5,830 nucleotides of DNA, taken from assembly GCA_023300205.1 (NCBI GenBank), contig JALZVD010000190.1, forward strand, positions 1-5,830, in the 5' to 3' direction. Made by a program: the position numbers and the translations under genes. The stretch's first letter is position 1; each line of letters begins with the position of its first letter. Of this stretch, positions 1-5,830 are shown piece after piece. Below the pieces are notes generated by a model that searched no databases, had not been told where the DNA came from, and saw only the letters and a program-made list of their open reading frames with translations. Source of the DNA: Akkermansiaceae bacterium. Its GTDB lineage: Bacteria > Verrucomicrobiota > Verrucomicrobiia > Verrucomicrobiales > Akkermansiaceae.

Positions 1-1
1 A

Positions 2-817
2 GCCTCATCACCAGATCAAGCAGACACACTCCTCATCACCCAGACCGCTCTAGACACACTCTCTAACAACGCTATCTGCTTCAACAACGCACCCGCTAAA
101 AATCCCCCCTACCTAAAAGGCAACATCATAGCAGAAAAACACCCCCTCATGGACGGACTCAACTGGCAATCCCTACTCCTCCGGCAAGTCCCACCCATTC
201 CTCACACCGCTTCAGATCAAGTCCTCCTCTGGCAAGGCACCCGCGCACTCATCTTCCTCAGACCCATCACCGCAGACTCAGAAAATAAACAATCACTCAT
301 CTTCAACTTCGACATCACACTCTCTAACATAGATAAATCTGAATCCGCAGTCGTCCTCCTCTATCGCTTCCTCAATGACATCCGTAACGCCAAGCCCACC
401 CACGAACAAACCATCACAGAAACATCCCAACCACTAGACCTCGTCATCCCCACAGTCACCTCAGAAAACCCCCTCACCCTAACAACCAGATCTCTCGCTA
501 ACGACAAAATCATCACCAAAACCTACCAAACAAAAACAAAACTCTACGCCCCCTCAGCCCCATGCTACTTCCACATCACCCAAGGTGAAACAGACATCCT
601 ATCCTCCGCCAACTACTTCGCAGACACCCGTGAAGCAGACTTCACAGAATGCAACACCACCTACCTACCAGCCAGCACAAACCCCACCGCCGTATTCAAG
701 CACACCACCGGAGATCCCTACTGGCGCTACTGGGTTCTCCTTATCATAGCCGCCTTAGCCCTAGCCTGGCACCACGCTAACAAACCCTCTCCGCTCACTG
801 CCAACAAATCACCTTAA
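2..817 (+). CDS. BatA/VWA-type membrane protein, C-terminal part (5' end outside window)
   Basis: The reading frame is open from the left edge to the TAA at 815-817, giving 271 visible residues. The ATG at 149 is internal, because the 49 codons before it have no stop and read like the same protein. The segment around HPLMDGLNW (starting about residue 47) resembles the 'HPLLRGLDF'-type motif found after the VWA domain in BatA-like aerotolerance proteins of planctomycetes and verrucomicrobia. Near residue 220 the stretch YFADTREADF resembles their 'N..ESDL' motif. Between these lies a Thr-rich, probably beta-sandwich region. A membrane helix (YWVLLIIAALALAW, about residues 244-257) and a short basic tail end the protein. 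The BatA membrane domain and the VWA metal site would lie upstream and are not seen. It probably sits in the inner membrane with its main domain outside the cytoplasm. The next gene follows after 5 bases, so the two are almost certainly co-transcribed. Family assignment is by motif memory only. Confidence 0.72.
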   Translation, partial: ASSPDQADTLLITQTALDTLSNNAICFNNAPAKNPPYLKGNIIAEKHPLMDGLNWQSLLLRQVPPIPHTASDQVLLWQGTRALIFLRPITADSENKQSLIFNFDITLSNIDKSESAVVLLYRFLNDIRNAKPTHEQTITETSQPLDLVIPTVTSENPLTLTTRSLANDKIITKTYQTKTKLYAPSAPCYFHITQGETDILSSANYFADTREADFTECNTTYLPASTNPTAVFKHTTGDPYWRYWVLLIIAALALAWHHANKPSPLTANKSP

Positions 818-822
818 AAAGC

Positions 823-3534
823 ATGATTTTCACAAACCCACACTGGCTCTACATCATCCCAGCCCTACTCCTCCTCGGCTTGGTCTGGAAACGTGCGCAA
901 ATCTTTAAGCCCATCCGCCTCATCACTATCATTCTCGCCTCCCTCATCCTAGCCCAGCCCACCATCCAGAAACAACAAGACAGCCTAGACCTCTGGGTGC
1001 TCCTAGACCGCTCAGAATCCACAGAAGGCCTCATCGCCCAGAACTTCCAAGAATGGAACAAGCTCCTCAAACAAAATCAAACTCGTAAAGACACCCTCCG
1101 CTACATCGACTACGCAGCAGAAGTCGTAGAGCAAATCCCTAACTCAGAAACTGCCAACTACACAGGCAACAAAAAACTCACCAGAACCGCACTCGCCCTA
1201 GAGAATGTCATCGCACTCGCACCTGAAGAACGCCCATCTCGCATCCTCCTCTTTACAGATGGCTACTCCACCGAACCATTTGATGACATTGCTGCCAAAC
1301 TAAACAAAGCCGGAATCCCACTAGACTACCGCCTCGTGCGAGAGCAAACCACCAACGACTTCCGCATCGCTCGTATCCAGCTCCCCACTCGCGCCCAAAC
1401 ACTAGAACCCTTTCTCCTAGGCGTTACTGTCAGAGGTCACGAAGATGGTCAAGTCCCCATCACCATCTACAGAAACAGTGAAATCATCAGTACACCAGAC
1501 ACCACCGTAGAACTCATCAACGGAGTCGGAAAACTAGAATTTCAAACCAAAATCCTCAAACCAGGCGGCTACCAATTCACCGCACAAATCCTCCCAGAAA
1601 AAGACGCCCACACAGGAAATAACAAATCGAACAAATGGATAGAAATCACCGGCGGCCCACGCATTCTCATCGTAACTAAATACACCAACGACCCACTCGC
1701 CGCATCACTCAGCGCCCAAGGCATAAACGTTGAAATCATTACAGACCCCACAGCCCTCCAAGTCGGGCTCCTCTCAGGAACCAAAGCCGTCATCTTTAAC
1801 AACATCCCAGCCCACGAAATCCCCGCCAGCTTCCTAGACTCCCTAAACTTCTTCGTCCGTGACCAAGGTGGAGGCTTCATGATGGTCGGCGGCAAGCACT
1901 CATTCGGCTCTGGAGGCTACTTCCAGTCCTCCATTGATGAACTCCTCCCCATCTCCATGGAGCTAAAAAATGACCAGCGTAAACTAGCCGTCTCAATGGC
2001 TATCGTAATGGACCGCTCAGGATCAATGTCCGCCACAGTCCCAGGTGCTGCTGGTAAAAACATTACCAAAATGCAACTCGCTAACAACGGAGCCGCCAAA
2101 GCCATCGAACTCCTCGGAATGATGGACTCCATCGCCGTCTACGCAGTTGACTCAGAACCAGAAACCATCATCCAGCAACAAACCATCAAAAACAACAAAC
2201 AACAACTCATACGCAAAGCCATGCGAGTAAAATCCATGGGAGGAGGCATCTACGTTTACACTGGCCTAGACTACGCATGGGACAGACTCAAGAAATCCGG
2301 CATCGGCACCAAACACATCATCCTATTCACTGACGCCGCTGACTCAGAAGAACCTGGCAACTACAAAAAACTCCTCAAAGAAATGACAGACCAAGGAGCA
2401 ACCATATCCGTCATCGGACTAGGATCAAAAAAAGACCCTGACGCCAAATTCATCGAAGACATCGCCAAACGCGGAAATGGTCGCATCTTCTACACCAACC
2501 GCGCCATCGACATCCCTAAACTCTTCGCCCAAGAAACCGTCACCCTCGCCCGCTCCGCATTTATTGAAGAACCCATCGGCACTCTAGCCACTGGCCAATG
2601 GGCAGAAATATCACCCGTACCCGTCACCTGGATGCCCCAAGTCGATGGCTACAACCTCTCCTACCCTAGAGAGCATTCCACCACCTCACTCATCTCCACA
2701 GACGAATACAAAGCCCCACTCATAACCCACATCAAACGTGGACTAGGACGCACCGCAGCCATCTCATTCCCCCTCGGCGGAGAACACTCCACATCCGTCA
2801 GAAACTGGCAACAATACGGAGACTTCGCCCAGACCATCACCCGCTGGCTCATGGGTGACAAGCTCCCACGCGGACTCGGAATCAAACACCAACTCGTAGG
2901 CACCCGCCTAAAAATCGACCTCCTCTATGAGACTGAAGAATGGTCTAACAAATTTGCCAACAACCCACCCAGCATCAAAATCATCGAAGGTGAACATGGC
3001 GGAAAACCCTACCAAATCCCCTGGAAACGTATCGCTCCAGGCCAGTTCACAGTAACCAGAGACCTAGAAGAAGGATCCCTCATCCGTGGCTCCATCCAAG
3101 CAGGAATCCACGCCATCCCCTTCGGCCCCATCATCGTAGGATCCAGCACTGAATGGGCATTTGATTCCGAGCGCCTCGCAGAGCTCCGCACCCTATCCCA
3201 GCAGACCAGTGGCAGAAACCTCACAGACCTCTCAAAGGCCTGGGTCAGACCACCCATCCTTCACTACGCAGATCTCCGTATCCCTCTTGCCATTGCCCTA
3301 CTCATCGCCGTCCTCCTAGACGCACTCATCACCCGCACCGGCTGGAAGTTCCCAGAACTAGCACTCGCCAAGACATGGAACCAACCCAAACAAAACAAAA
3401 CAAGCAGCCCAACAACAAACACCTCACCTACAAAACAACCCCACACACAAGCACCTCAACAAACAGAACAACCCACCCCACCAGACACCAACCGCCAATC
3501 CAGATTCTCCAGAGCCAAGAAAGGACGCAAATGA
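823..3534 (+). CDS. Large membrane protein with two VWA domains and a glutamine amidotransferase-like domain
   Basis: This 903-residue protein has two N-terminal hydrophobic helices (about residues 8-22 and 31-48, BatA-like), then a VWA domain with a metal site D62-x-S64-x-S66, probable T122 and D146 (LLFTDG). A beta-rich linker follows, then a GATase-like fold (about 279-380; GPRILIV, GGGFMMVGG, GSGGYF). A second VWA domain has D397-x-S399-x-S401, T480 and D504 (LFTDA). Residues about 580-677 (GLGRTAAISFPLGG, ITRWLMGD) resemble the rest of the GATase-like module, followed by a beta-rich region. The last helix is about 817-835, and a Thr/Gln/Pro/Asn-rich tail ends in basic RFSRAKKGRK. There is no cysteine anywhere, so a GATase active-site Cys is absent and a binding or scaffold role is more likely than catalysis. 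The predicted topology puts both VWA domains in the periplasm and the tail in the cytoplasm. The start at 823 has only a weak A-rich leader, but it is the only ATG preserving the MIFTNPHWL membrane motif. Partners are probably the preceding VWA protein and a MoxR ATPase, by family analogy. Confidence 0.88.
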   Translation: MIFTNPHWLYIIPALLLLGLVWKRAQIFKPIRLITIILASLILAQPTIQKQQDSLDLWVLLDRSESTEGLIAQNFQEWNKLLKQNQTRKDTLRYIDYAAEVVEQIPNSETANYTGNKKLTRTALALENVIALAPEERPSRILLFTDGYSTEPFDDIAAKLNKAGIPLDYRLVREQTTNDFRIARIQLPTRAQTLEPFLLGVTVRGHEDGQVPITIYRNSEIISTPDTTVELINGVGKLEFQTKILKPGGYQFTAQILPEKDAHTGNNKSNKWIEITGGPRILIVTKYTNDPLAASLSAQGINVEIITDPTALQVGLLSGTKAVIFNNIPAHEIPASFLDSLNFFVRDQGGGFMMVGGKHSFGSGGYFQSSIDELLPISMELKNDQRKLAVSMAIVMDRSGSMSATVPGAAGKNITKMQLANNGAAKAIELLGMMDSIAVYAVDSEPETIIQQQTIKNNKQQLIRKAMRVKSMGGGIYVYTGLDYAWDRLKKSGIGTKHIILFTDAADSEEPGNYKKLLKEMTDQGATISVIGLGSKKDPDAKFIEDIAKRGNGRIFYTNRAIDIPKLFAQETVTLARSAFIEEPIGTLATGQWAEISPVPVTWMPQVDGYNLSYPREHSTTSLISTDEYKAPLITHIKRGLGRTAAISFPLGGEHSTSVRNWQQYGDFAQTITRWLMGDKLPRGLGIKHQLVGTRLKIDLLYETEEWSNKFANNPPSIKIIEGEHGGKPYQIPWKRIAPGQFTVTRDLEEGSLIRGSIQAGIHAIPFGPIIVGSSTEWAFDSERLAELRTLSQQTSGRNLTDLSKAWVRPPILHYADLRIPLAIALLIAVLLDALITRTGWKFPELALAKTWNQPKQNKTSSPTTNTSPTKQPHTQAPQQTEQPTPPDTNRQSRFSRAKKGRK
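3521..3525 (+). promoter_or_regulatory. Ribosome binding site of the Gre-like gene
   Basis: AAGGA lies five bases before the ATG at 3531, inside the last codons of the double-VWA gene. It is the clearest Shine-Dalgarno match in the window. It decides the start at 3531 over the in-frame ATG at 3375, which would require a 156-base overlap with the preceding gene. Confidence 0.7.
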
Positions 3535-3995
3535 AAAACAAACTCCGTGACCAAGTCATCCTCCAACTAGAGACAGATCTCGCCAGCCTCAAAAAAGCCG
3601 CCGCGGAAACTCACTCCCTATCCACAGGTGATGAAAACAAACAAGAAGGTAAATACGACACCCGCAGCATCGAAGCCTCTTACCTCGCAGACGCCCAGAC
3701 CCAACAAGCGAAACAACTAGAAGAAGGTATTTTCAAACTACGCAACCTCACTCTTACAGATGACCCAGACACAGCCATCCTAGGCGCCATCGTCATCCTT
3801 ACCACAGAAGATGCCTCTGATTACCAGTTCTTCCTCCTCCCAGCAGGCGGTGGAATCACCCTAGAATACGAAGACTCACCCCTCACAATAGTCACCCCTG
3901 AATCACCCATTGGAGAGATAATCATCACCTCATCCATCGCAGATCAACTCCCAGACACCCCCATCGGCCCAGCCTACATCTCAGAAATCTACTAA
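3531..3995 (+). CDS. GreA/GreB-like transcription elongation factor family protein
   Basis: This 154-residue protein has a helical N-terminal half (about residues 1-72) and a GreA/GreB-type C-terminal domain (about 78-145). The N-terminal half carries an acidic turn, D34-E-N, followed by EGKYDTRSIEASYL, at the place where GreA has its acidic coiled-coil tip (GDLKENAEY). In the C-terminal domain AILGAIVIL, YQFFLLPAGGG and VTPESPIGE match the family pattern of a 'G..V.L' strand, a 'SPLG..L' turn and a final 'GD' strand (here ADQ). True GreA binds RNA polymerase through this domain and inserts the coiled coil into the secondary channel to stimulate RNA cleavage. Whether this shorter protein does so is unknown. 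Its ATG overlaps the TGA of the VWA gene (ATGA at 3531-3534), which suggests translational coupling. It is shorter and more diverged than housekeeping GreA (about 158 residues with a longer coiled coil), so I give no gene symbol. A polymerase-binding regulator without cleavage activity is the main alternative. Confidence 0.75.
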   Translation: MKNKLRDQVILQLETDLASLKKAAAETHSLSTGDENKQEGKYDTRSIEASYLADAQTQQAKQLEEGIFKLRNLTLTDDPDTAILGAIVILTTEDASDYQFFLLPAGGGITLEYEDSPLTIVTPESPIGEIIITSSIADQLPDTPIGPAYISEIY

Positions 3996-4022
3996 AGAAA
4001 TAAACACCAAAGGCTAGAAACC
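3996..4022. other. Convergent intergenic gap between the two operons
   Basis: These 27 bases separate the TAA of the + strand Gre-like gene from the TAG of the - strand VOC gene. The gap is A-rich. I see no stem of convincing length and no T-run on either strand, so no intrinsic terminator can be called. Confidence 0.6.
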
Positions 4023-4370
4023 CTAACTCCTAGGACAAGTCATCATAAACTCATTCCCATCTGGATCCACACACATCGCCAGATGCAGCGGATCCTCCTC
4101 AGTATCATTCGGCTCAGCAGTCAGCGACCCACCCAGCTCCTCCATCTTTGACAAATAACCGCGCAGATCATCCACTTGAATACTAAGACCAGTCCATGTC
4201 CGCTTTCCCTCTCCTCCACCATGAATACCAATAATTGCATTCTCAATCTTAACCTCACTCCAAACCTCCATTTCCAGCGTCACCTCACCATCAAAGAGAT
4301 CTCTATAAAAATACAAACAACGCTGCCAATCCTTAGCCCATAGAGCATATTTCACTTTCAATACCTGCAT
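4023..4370 (-). CDS. VOC (glyoxalase/bleomycin-resistance/dioxygenase) family protein
   Basis: From the ATG at 4370 this gives 115 residues, the usual size for a single VOC chain with two beta-alpha-beta-beta-beta repeats. The first repeat reads LKVKYALWAKDWQRCLYFYRDLF (residues 4-26 in parts), the typical strand then 'D...S..FYRD.FG' helix. The second begins at LSIQVDDLRGYLSKMEELGG, and the C-terminal DPDGNEF (102-108) is the family's closing motif, with E107 as a likely metal ligand. H50 could be a second ligand. The first-strand His usual in glyoxalase I is absent (K7-Y8 at that place), so metal binding and substrate cannot be stated. A longer form from a TTG at 4397 (124 residues) is possible, but the extra nine residues look unlike the family and neither start has a good ribosome site. 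It lies 43 bases after xerD on the same strand and is probably read through from it. The enzymatic role is unknown. Confidence 0.8.
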   Translation of the reverse strand: MQVLKVKYALWAKDWQRCLYFYRDLFDGEVTLEMEVWSEVKIENAIIGIHGGGEGKRTWTGLSIQVDDLRGYLSKMEELGGSLTAEPNDTEEDPLHLAMCVDPDGNEFMMTCPRS

Positions 4371-4413
4371 ACAAATAACATAACCTAAAACAAACAACCC
4401 ACCACCACAAAAA

Positions 4414-5304
4414 TCACCCCCTAGGATGAAACTTCTTATGCGTCGCCTTCAAATGCTTCTGGTCCACATGCGTATAAATCTGCGTCGTAGATATATCCGC
4501 ATGACCTAACATCTCCTGAATCACCCTCAAATCCGCACCATTCTGCAACAAATGCGTAGCAAACGAATGCCTCAACAAATGCGGATAAATCTTAGAATCT
4601 ATCCCCGCCGCTAAAGCTCGCTGCTTTACAATCGACCTCACCCGCTCTGGACTCAGCGCCCCACCTCTAACAGATAAAAAAATGTGAGAGGACGTCTTAG
4701 GCTTCACCATCTCAGGCCTCTCCAGCTTCACATAACGCTCCACCGCATCCCTAGCCTGCACCCCCACCGGCACAATCCGTGTCTTATTCCCCTTACCCGT
4801 CACCCGGATAAATCCATCCTCACTATCCAGATTCTCCATCTTAGCTCCACACACCTCAGACAACCGCAACCCAGACGCATAGAACAGCTCTAAAATAGCC
4901 CTGTCCCGTTTCCCCAGAAACTTCATCGTATCGATCCCATCTAACAAAGCCTTGATCGATGTCTCATGCACAGAATCAGGCAGTATTGCATTCGGCTTAG
5001 GCGCCAGTAATGGCTCAGCCACATCCACCATCACATAATTCCTTCCAGAGATAAACCTCCAGAACACCTTCAAATGCACCACAGTGATCCTCAGAGAAGA
5101 AGCCGCCAAACCCTCTTTCTTTCTCGCCCCCAAAAACTCCGCTAACTCCTCAGTCCCTACATCATTAGCCGTAAGTTTCTTCTCCTCCATCCAAGCAGTC
5201 AGCTTATCTAAAGTCTGTCTAACAGAAAGCTGATATGATGAAGACAACCCCCTCTCAGTAGCGAGATAAAGGATAAAAGAATCAATCAATCGTTCAATAG
5301 TCAT
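4414..5304 (-). CDS. xerD: Tyrosine recombinase XerD (XerC/XerD family)
   Basis: Site-specific recombinase of the kind that, with a partner, resolves chromosome dimers at dif. The 296-residue length is standard. An N-terminal SAM-like DNA-binding core domain covers about residues 1-100 and the catalytic domain about 108-296. All active-site residues are present: R147 (ASGLRLSEV), K171 (TGKGNKTR), H242 and R245 (YPHLLRHSFATHLL), H268 (LGHADI) and nucleophile Y277 (TTQIYTHV). Spacing matches E. coli XerD within a residue or two. I favour XerD over XerC on overall resemblance, but paralogue assignment needs a tree. The start is ATG at 5304; a GTG immediately before it (5307) would add one residue. 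No strong Shine-Dalgarno sequence is seen. It starts about 8 bases after the stop of the upstream membrane-protein gene, so the two are likely one transcript. There is no nearby transposase, integron gene or att-like repeat, and its base usage fits its neighbours, which argues for the housekeeping recombinase rather than a phage integrase. Confidence 0.9.
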   Translation of the reverse strand: MTIERLIDSFILYLATERGLSSSYQLSVRQTLDKLTAWMEEKKLTANDVGTEELAEFLGARKKEGLAASSLRITVVHLKVFWRFISGRNYVMVDVAEPLLAPKPNAILPDSVHETSIKALLDGIDTMKFLGKRDRAILELFYASGLRLSEVCGAKMENLDSEDGFIRVTGKGNKTRIVPVGVQARDAVERYVKLERPEMVKPKTSSHIFLSVRGGALSPERVRSIVKQRALAAGIDSKIYPHLLRHSFATHLLQNGADLRVIQEMLGHADISTTQIYTHVDQKHLKATHKKFHPRG

Positions 5305-5312
5305 CACTAAGA

Positions 5313-5828
5313 TTACTTAGGATCACGCACTCGGATCTGGCGCACTCCAGCCGCATCCAGATAAATATAAATCCCAAATTCATCCTTCATAAAAATCAAC
5401 TCTTTAGACTCCGTCTCCCCATCTACCCCTCGCTCCTCATACTCCACAGCCAGCCTACTACCATTCCCATTACGATTAATAAATTGCACACTAGCAGAAG
5501 ACTCTGACACCTGCTTCTTAAGCCACTTGTTAATACCGCGTTCCATCGCAGACTTCAATGGACCATCACCATCCTCAATCACCTCTGGTTTAACCTCCAC
5601 AACTTGAGGAACCATAACCTCTTCAACCTCTGCTACAGTATCACCAGCCCTCATTACTCCCTCCGCAGCAACCACATCAGAATCATCAGCTGTCTTCTCA
5701 CCCTTAGCTTCCTTGAATTCATCCACCATCCCATCCATTAAAGGCAGCCCCCACTTAGTCAGAGCAAAGACGACTCCTACCAACAACAGCAACTTAGTAA
5801 TCGCTGCAGAAGTATCTGGCTTCGTTAC
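5313..5828 (-). CDS. Membrane-anchored protein of unknown function (N-terminus outside window)
   Basis: The frame is open from the right edge to the TAA at 5313-5315, giving 171 visible residues. The first methionine-like codon (TTG, 5792) lies inside the membrane helix, so the true start is probably beyond the edge. Visible order: a short hydrophilic stretch (TKPDTSAAITK), one membrane helix (about residues 12-30, LLLLVGVVFALTKWG), an acidic Val/Glu-rich linker (about 32-88, including VAEVEEVMVPQVVEVKPEV), and a compact C-terminal region (about 89-171). That last region has a helix (LKSAMERGINKWLKKQV) and several likely beta strands (ASVQFINR, RLAVEYEE, KELIFMKDEF, IYIYLDAAG). I recognise no family and assign no function. 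The layout suggests a single-pass anchor with a flexible stalk and a small folded domain, probably outside the cytoplasm. It lies immediately before xerD on the same strand and is likely co-transcribed with it. Confidence 0.68.
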   Translation of the reverse strand, partial: VTKPDTSAAITKLLLLVGVVFALTKWGLPLMDGMVDEFKEAKGEKTADDSDVVAAEGVMRAGDTVAEVEEVMVPQVVEVKPEVIEDGDGPLKSAMERGINKWLKKQVSESSASVQFINRNGNGSRLAVEYEERGVDGETESKELIFMKDEFGIYIYLDAAGVRQIRVRDPK

Positions 5829-5830
5829 TT

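Noticed and set aside
849..3446. Several - strand open frames of 60-108 codons lying within the large VWA gene.
   Set aside because: They are antisense shadows. They are rich in Arg, Ser, Met and Trp, lack family motifs, and arise because the skewed base composition makes stops rare on the opposite strand.
3375..3530. N-terminal extension of the Gre-like gene from the in-frame ATG at 3375.
   Set aside because: It would be read out of frame over the VWA gene's tail and gives a low-complexity Thr/Pro stretch unlike the family. The ATG at 3531 has a good ribosome site and the usual ATGA overlap.
3996..4035. Possible terminator around GGCTAGAAACCCTAACTCCTAGG between the converging operons.
   Set aside because: Only short, imperfect pairing (CTAG with CTAG/CCTAG) can be drawn, no T-run follows on either strand, and part lies inside the VOC coding end.
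4373..4383. Possible dif half-site: the - strand reads TTATGTTATTT, close to the XerD-binding arm of dif, next to xerD.
   Set aside because: The other arm, expected six bases away, does not match, and the skew does not change sign here as it should at a terminus. An 11-base AT-rich partial match is expected by chance.
4398..4408. GTGGTGGTGGG on the - strand before the VOC gene, as a repeat or ribosome site.
   Set aside because: It is a short G/T-rich run of the kind the strand skew produces. It directly abuts the TTG candidate start, too close to act as a normal Shine-Dalgarno sequence.
4684..4893. A + strand open frame of 69 codons inside xerD.
   Set aside because: Its translation is almost all Leu, His, Arg and Pro with no domain, and it lies over the conserved catalytic region of xerD. 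It is a shadow frame.
4414..5307. Phage or integron integrase as evidence of a mobile element.
   Set aside because: Length, catalytic spacing and sequence fit housekeeping XerC/XerD. There is no adjacent tRNA, att repeat, transposase or cassette array, and base usage matches the surroundings.

Overview
The window looks like chromosomal DNA from a member of the Planctomycetota-Verrucomicrobiota-Chlamydiota group, most likely a verrucomicrobium. That is an inference: a BatA-type VWA membrane protein next to a long VWA/glutamine-amidotransferase-like (GATase-like) membrane protein is an arrangement I associate with those phyla. No rRNA or other phylogenetic marker is present to settle it. Coding density is very high, and no gene-free stretch exceeds about 50 bases. 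I see no RNA gene, insertion sequence, CRISPR array or long repeat.

Left part (about 1-3995, + strand): a tight three-gene operon that enters from the left edge. It holds the C-terminal 271 residues of a BatA/VWA-type membrane protein, then (5-base gap) a 903-residue membrane protein with two VWA domains flanking a GATase-like domain, then (4-base ATGA overlap) a 154-residue GreA/GreB-like protein. In related genomes such VWA proteins sit downstream of a MoxR-type AAA+ ATPase and a DUF58 protein. Those would be expected left of this window but are not visible here. The likely theme is a cell-envelope VWA machine, with an RNA polymerase secondary-channel-type factor as an unexpected co-translated partner.

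Right part (about 4023-5830, - strand): a co-directional group read right to left. It consists of an N-terminally anchored membrane protein of unknown function (runs off the right edge), a XerC/XerD-type tyrosine recombinase with a complete catalytic set, and a small VOC (glyoxalase/bleomycin-resistance fold) protein. The two groups converge at 3996-4022.

Across the whole window the + strand is strongly C-rich and G-poor, whichever strand carries the gene. The + strand genes therefore use C- and A-ending codons, while the - strand genes use G- and T-ending codons. This points to strong replication-linked strand asymmetry with no origin or terminus switch inside the window. By the usual rule that the leading strand is G-rich, the VWA operon would be on the lagging strand and xerD on the leading strand.

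I found no clearly new system. The points most worth following are the operon of a cysteine-free double-VWA protein with a Gre-like factor, the strand asymmetry, and the unrecognised membrane protein before xerD.
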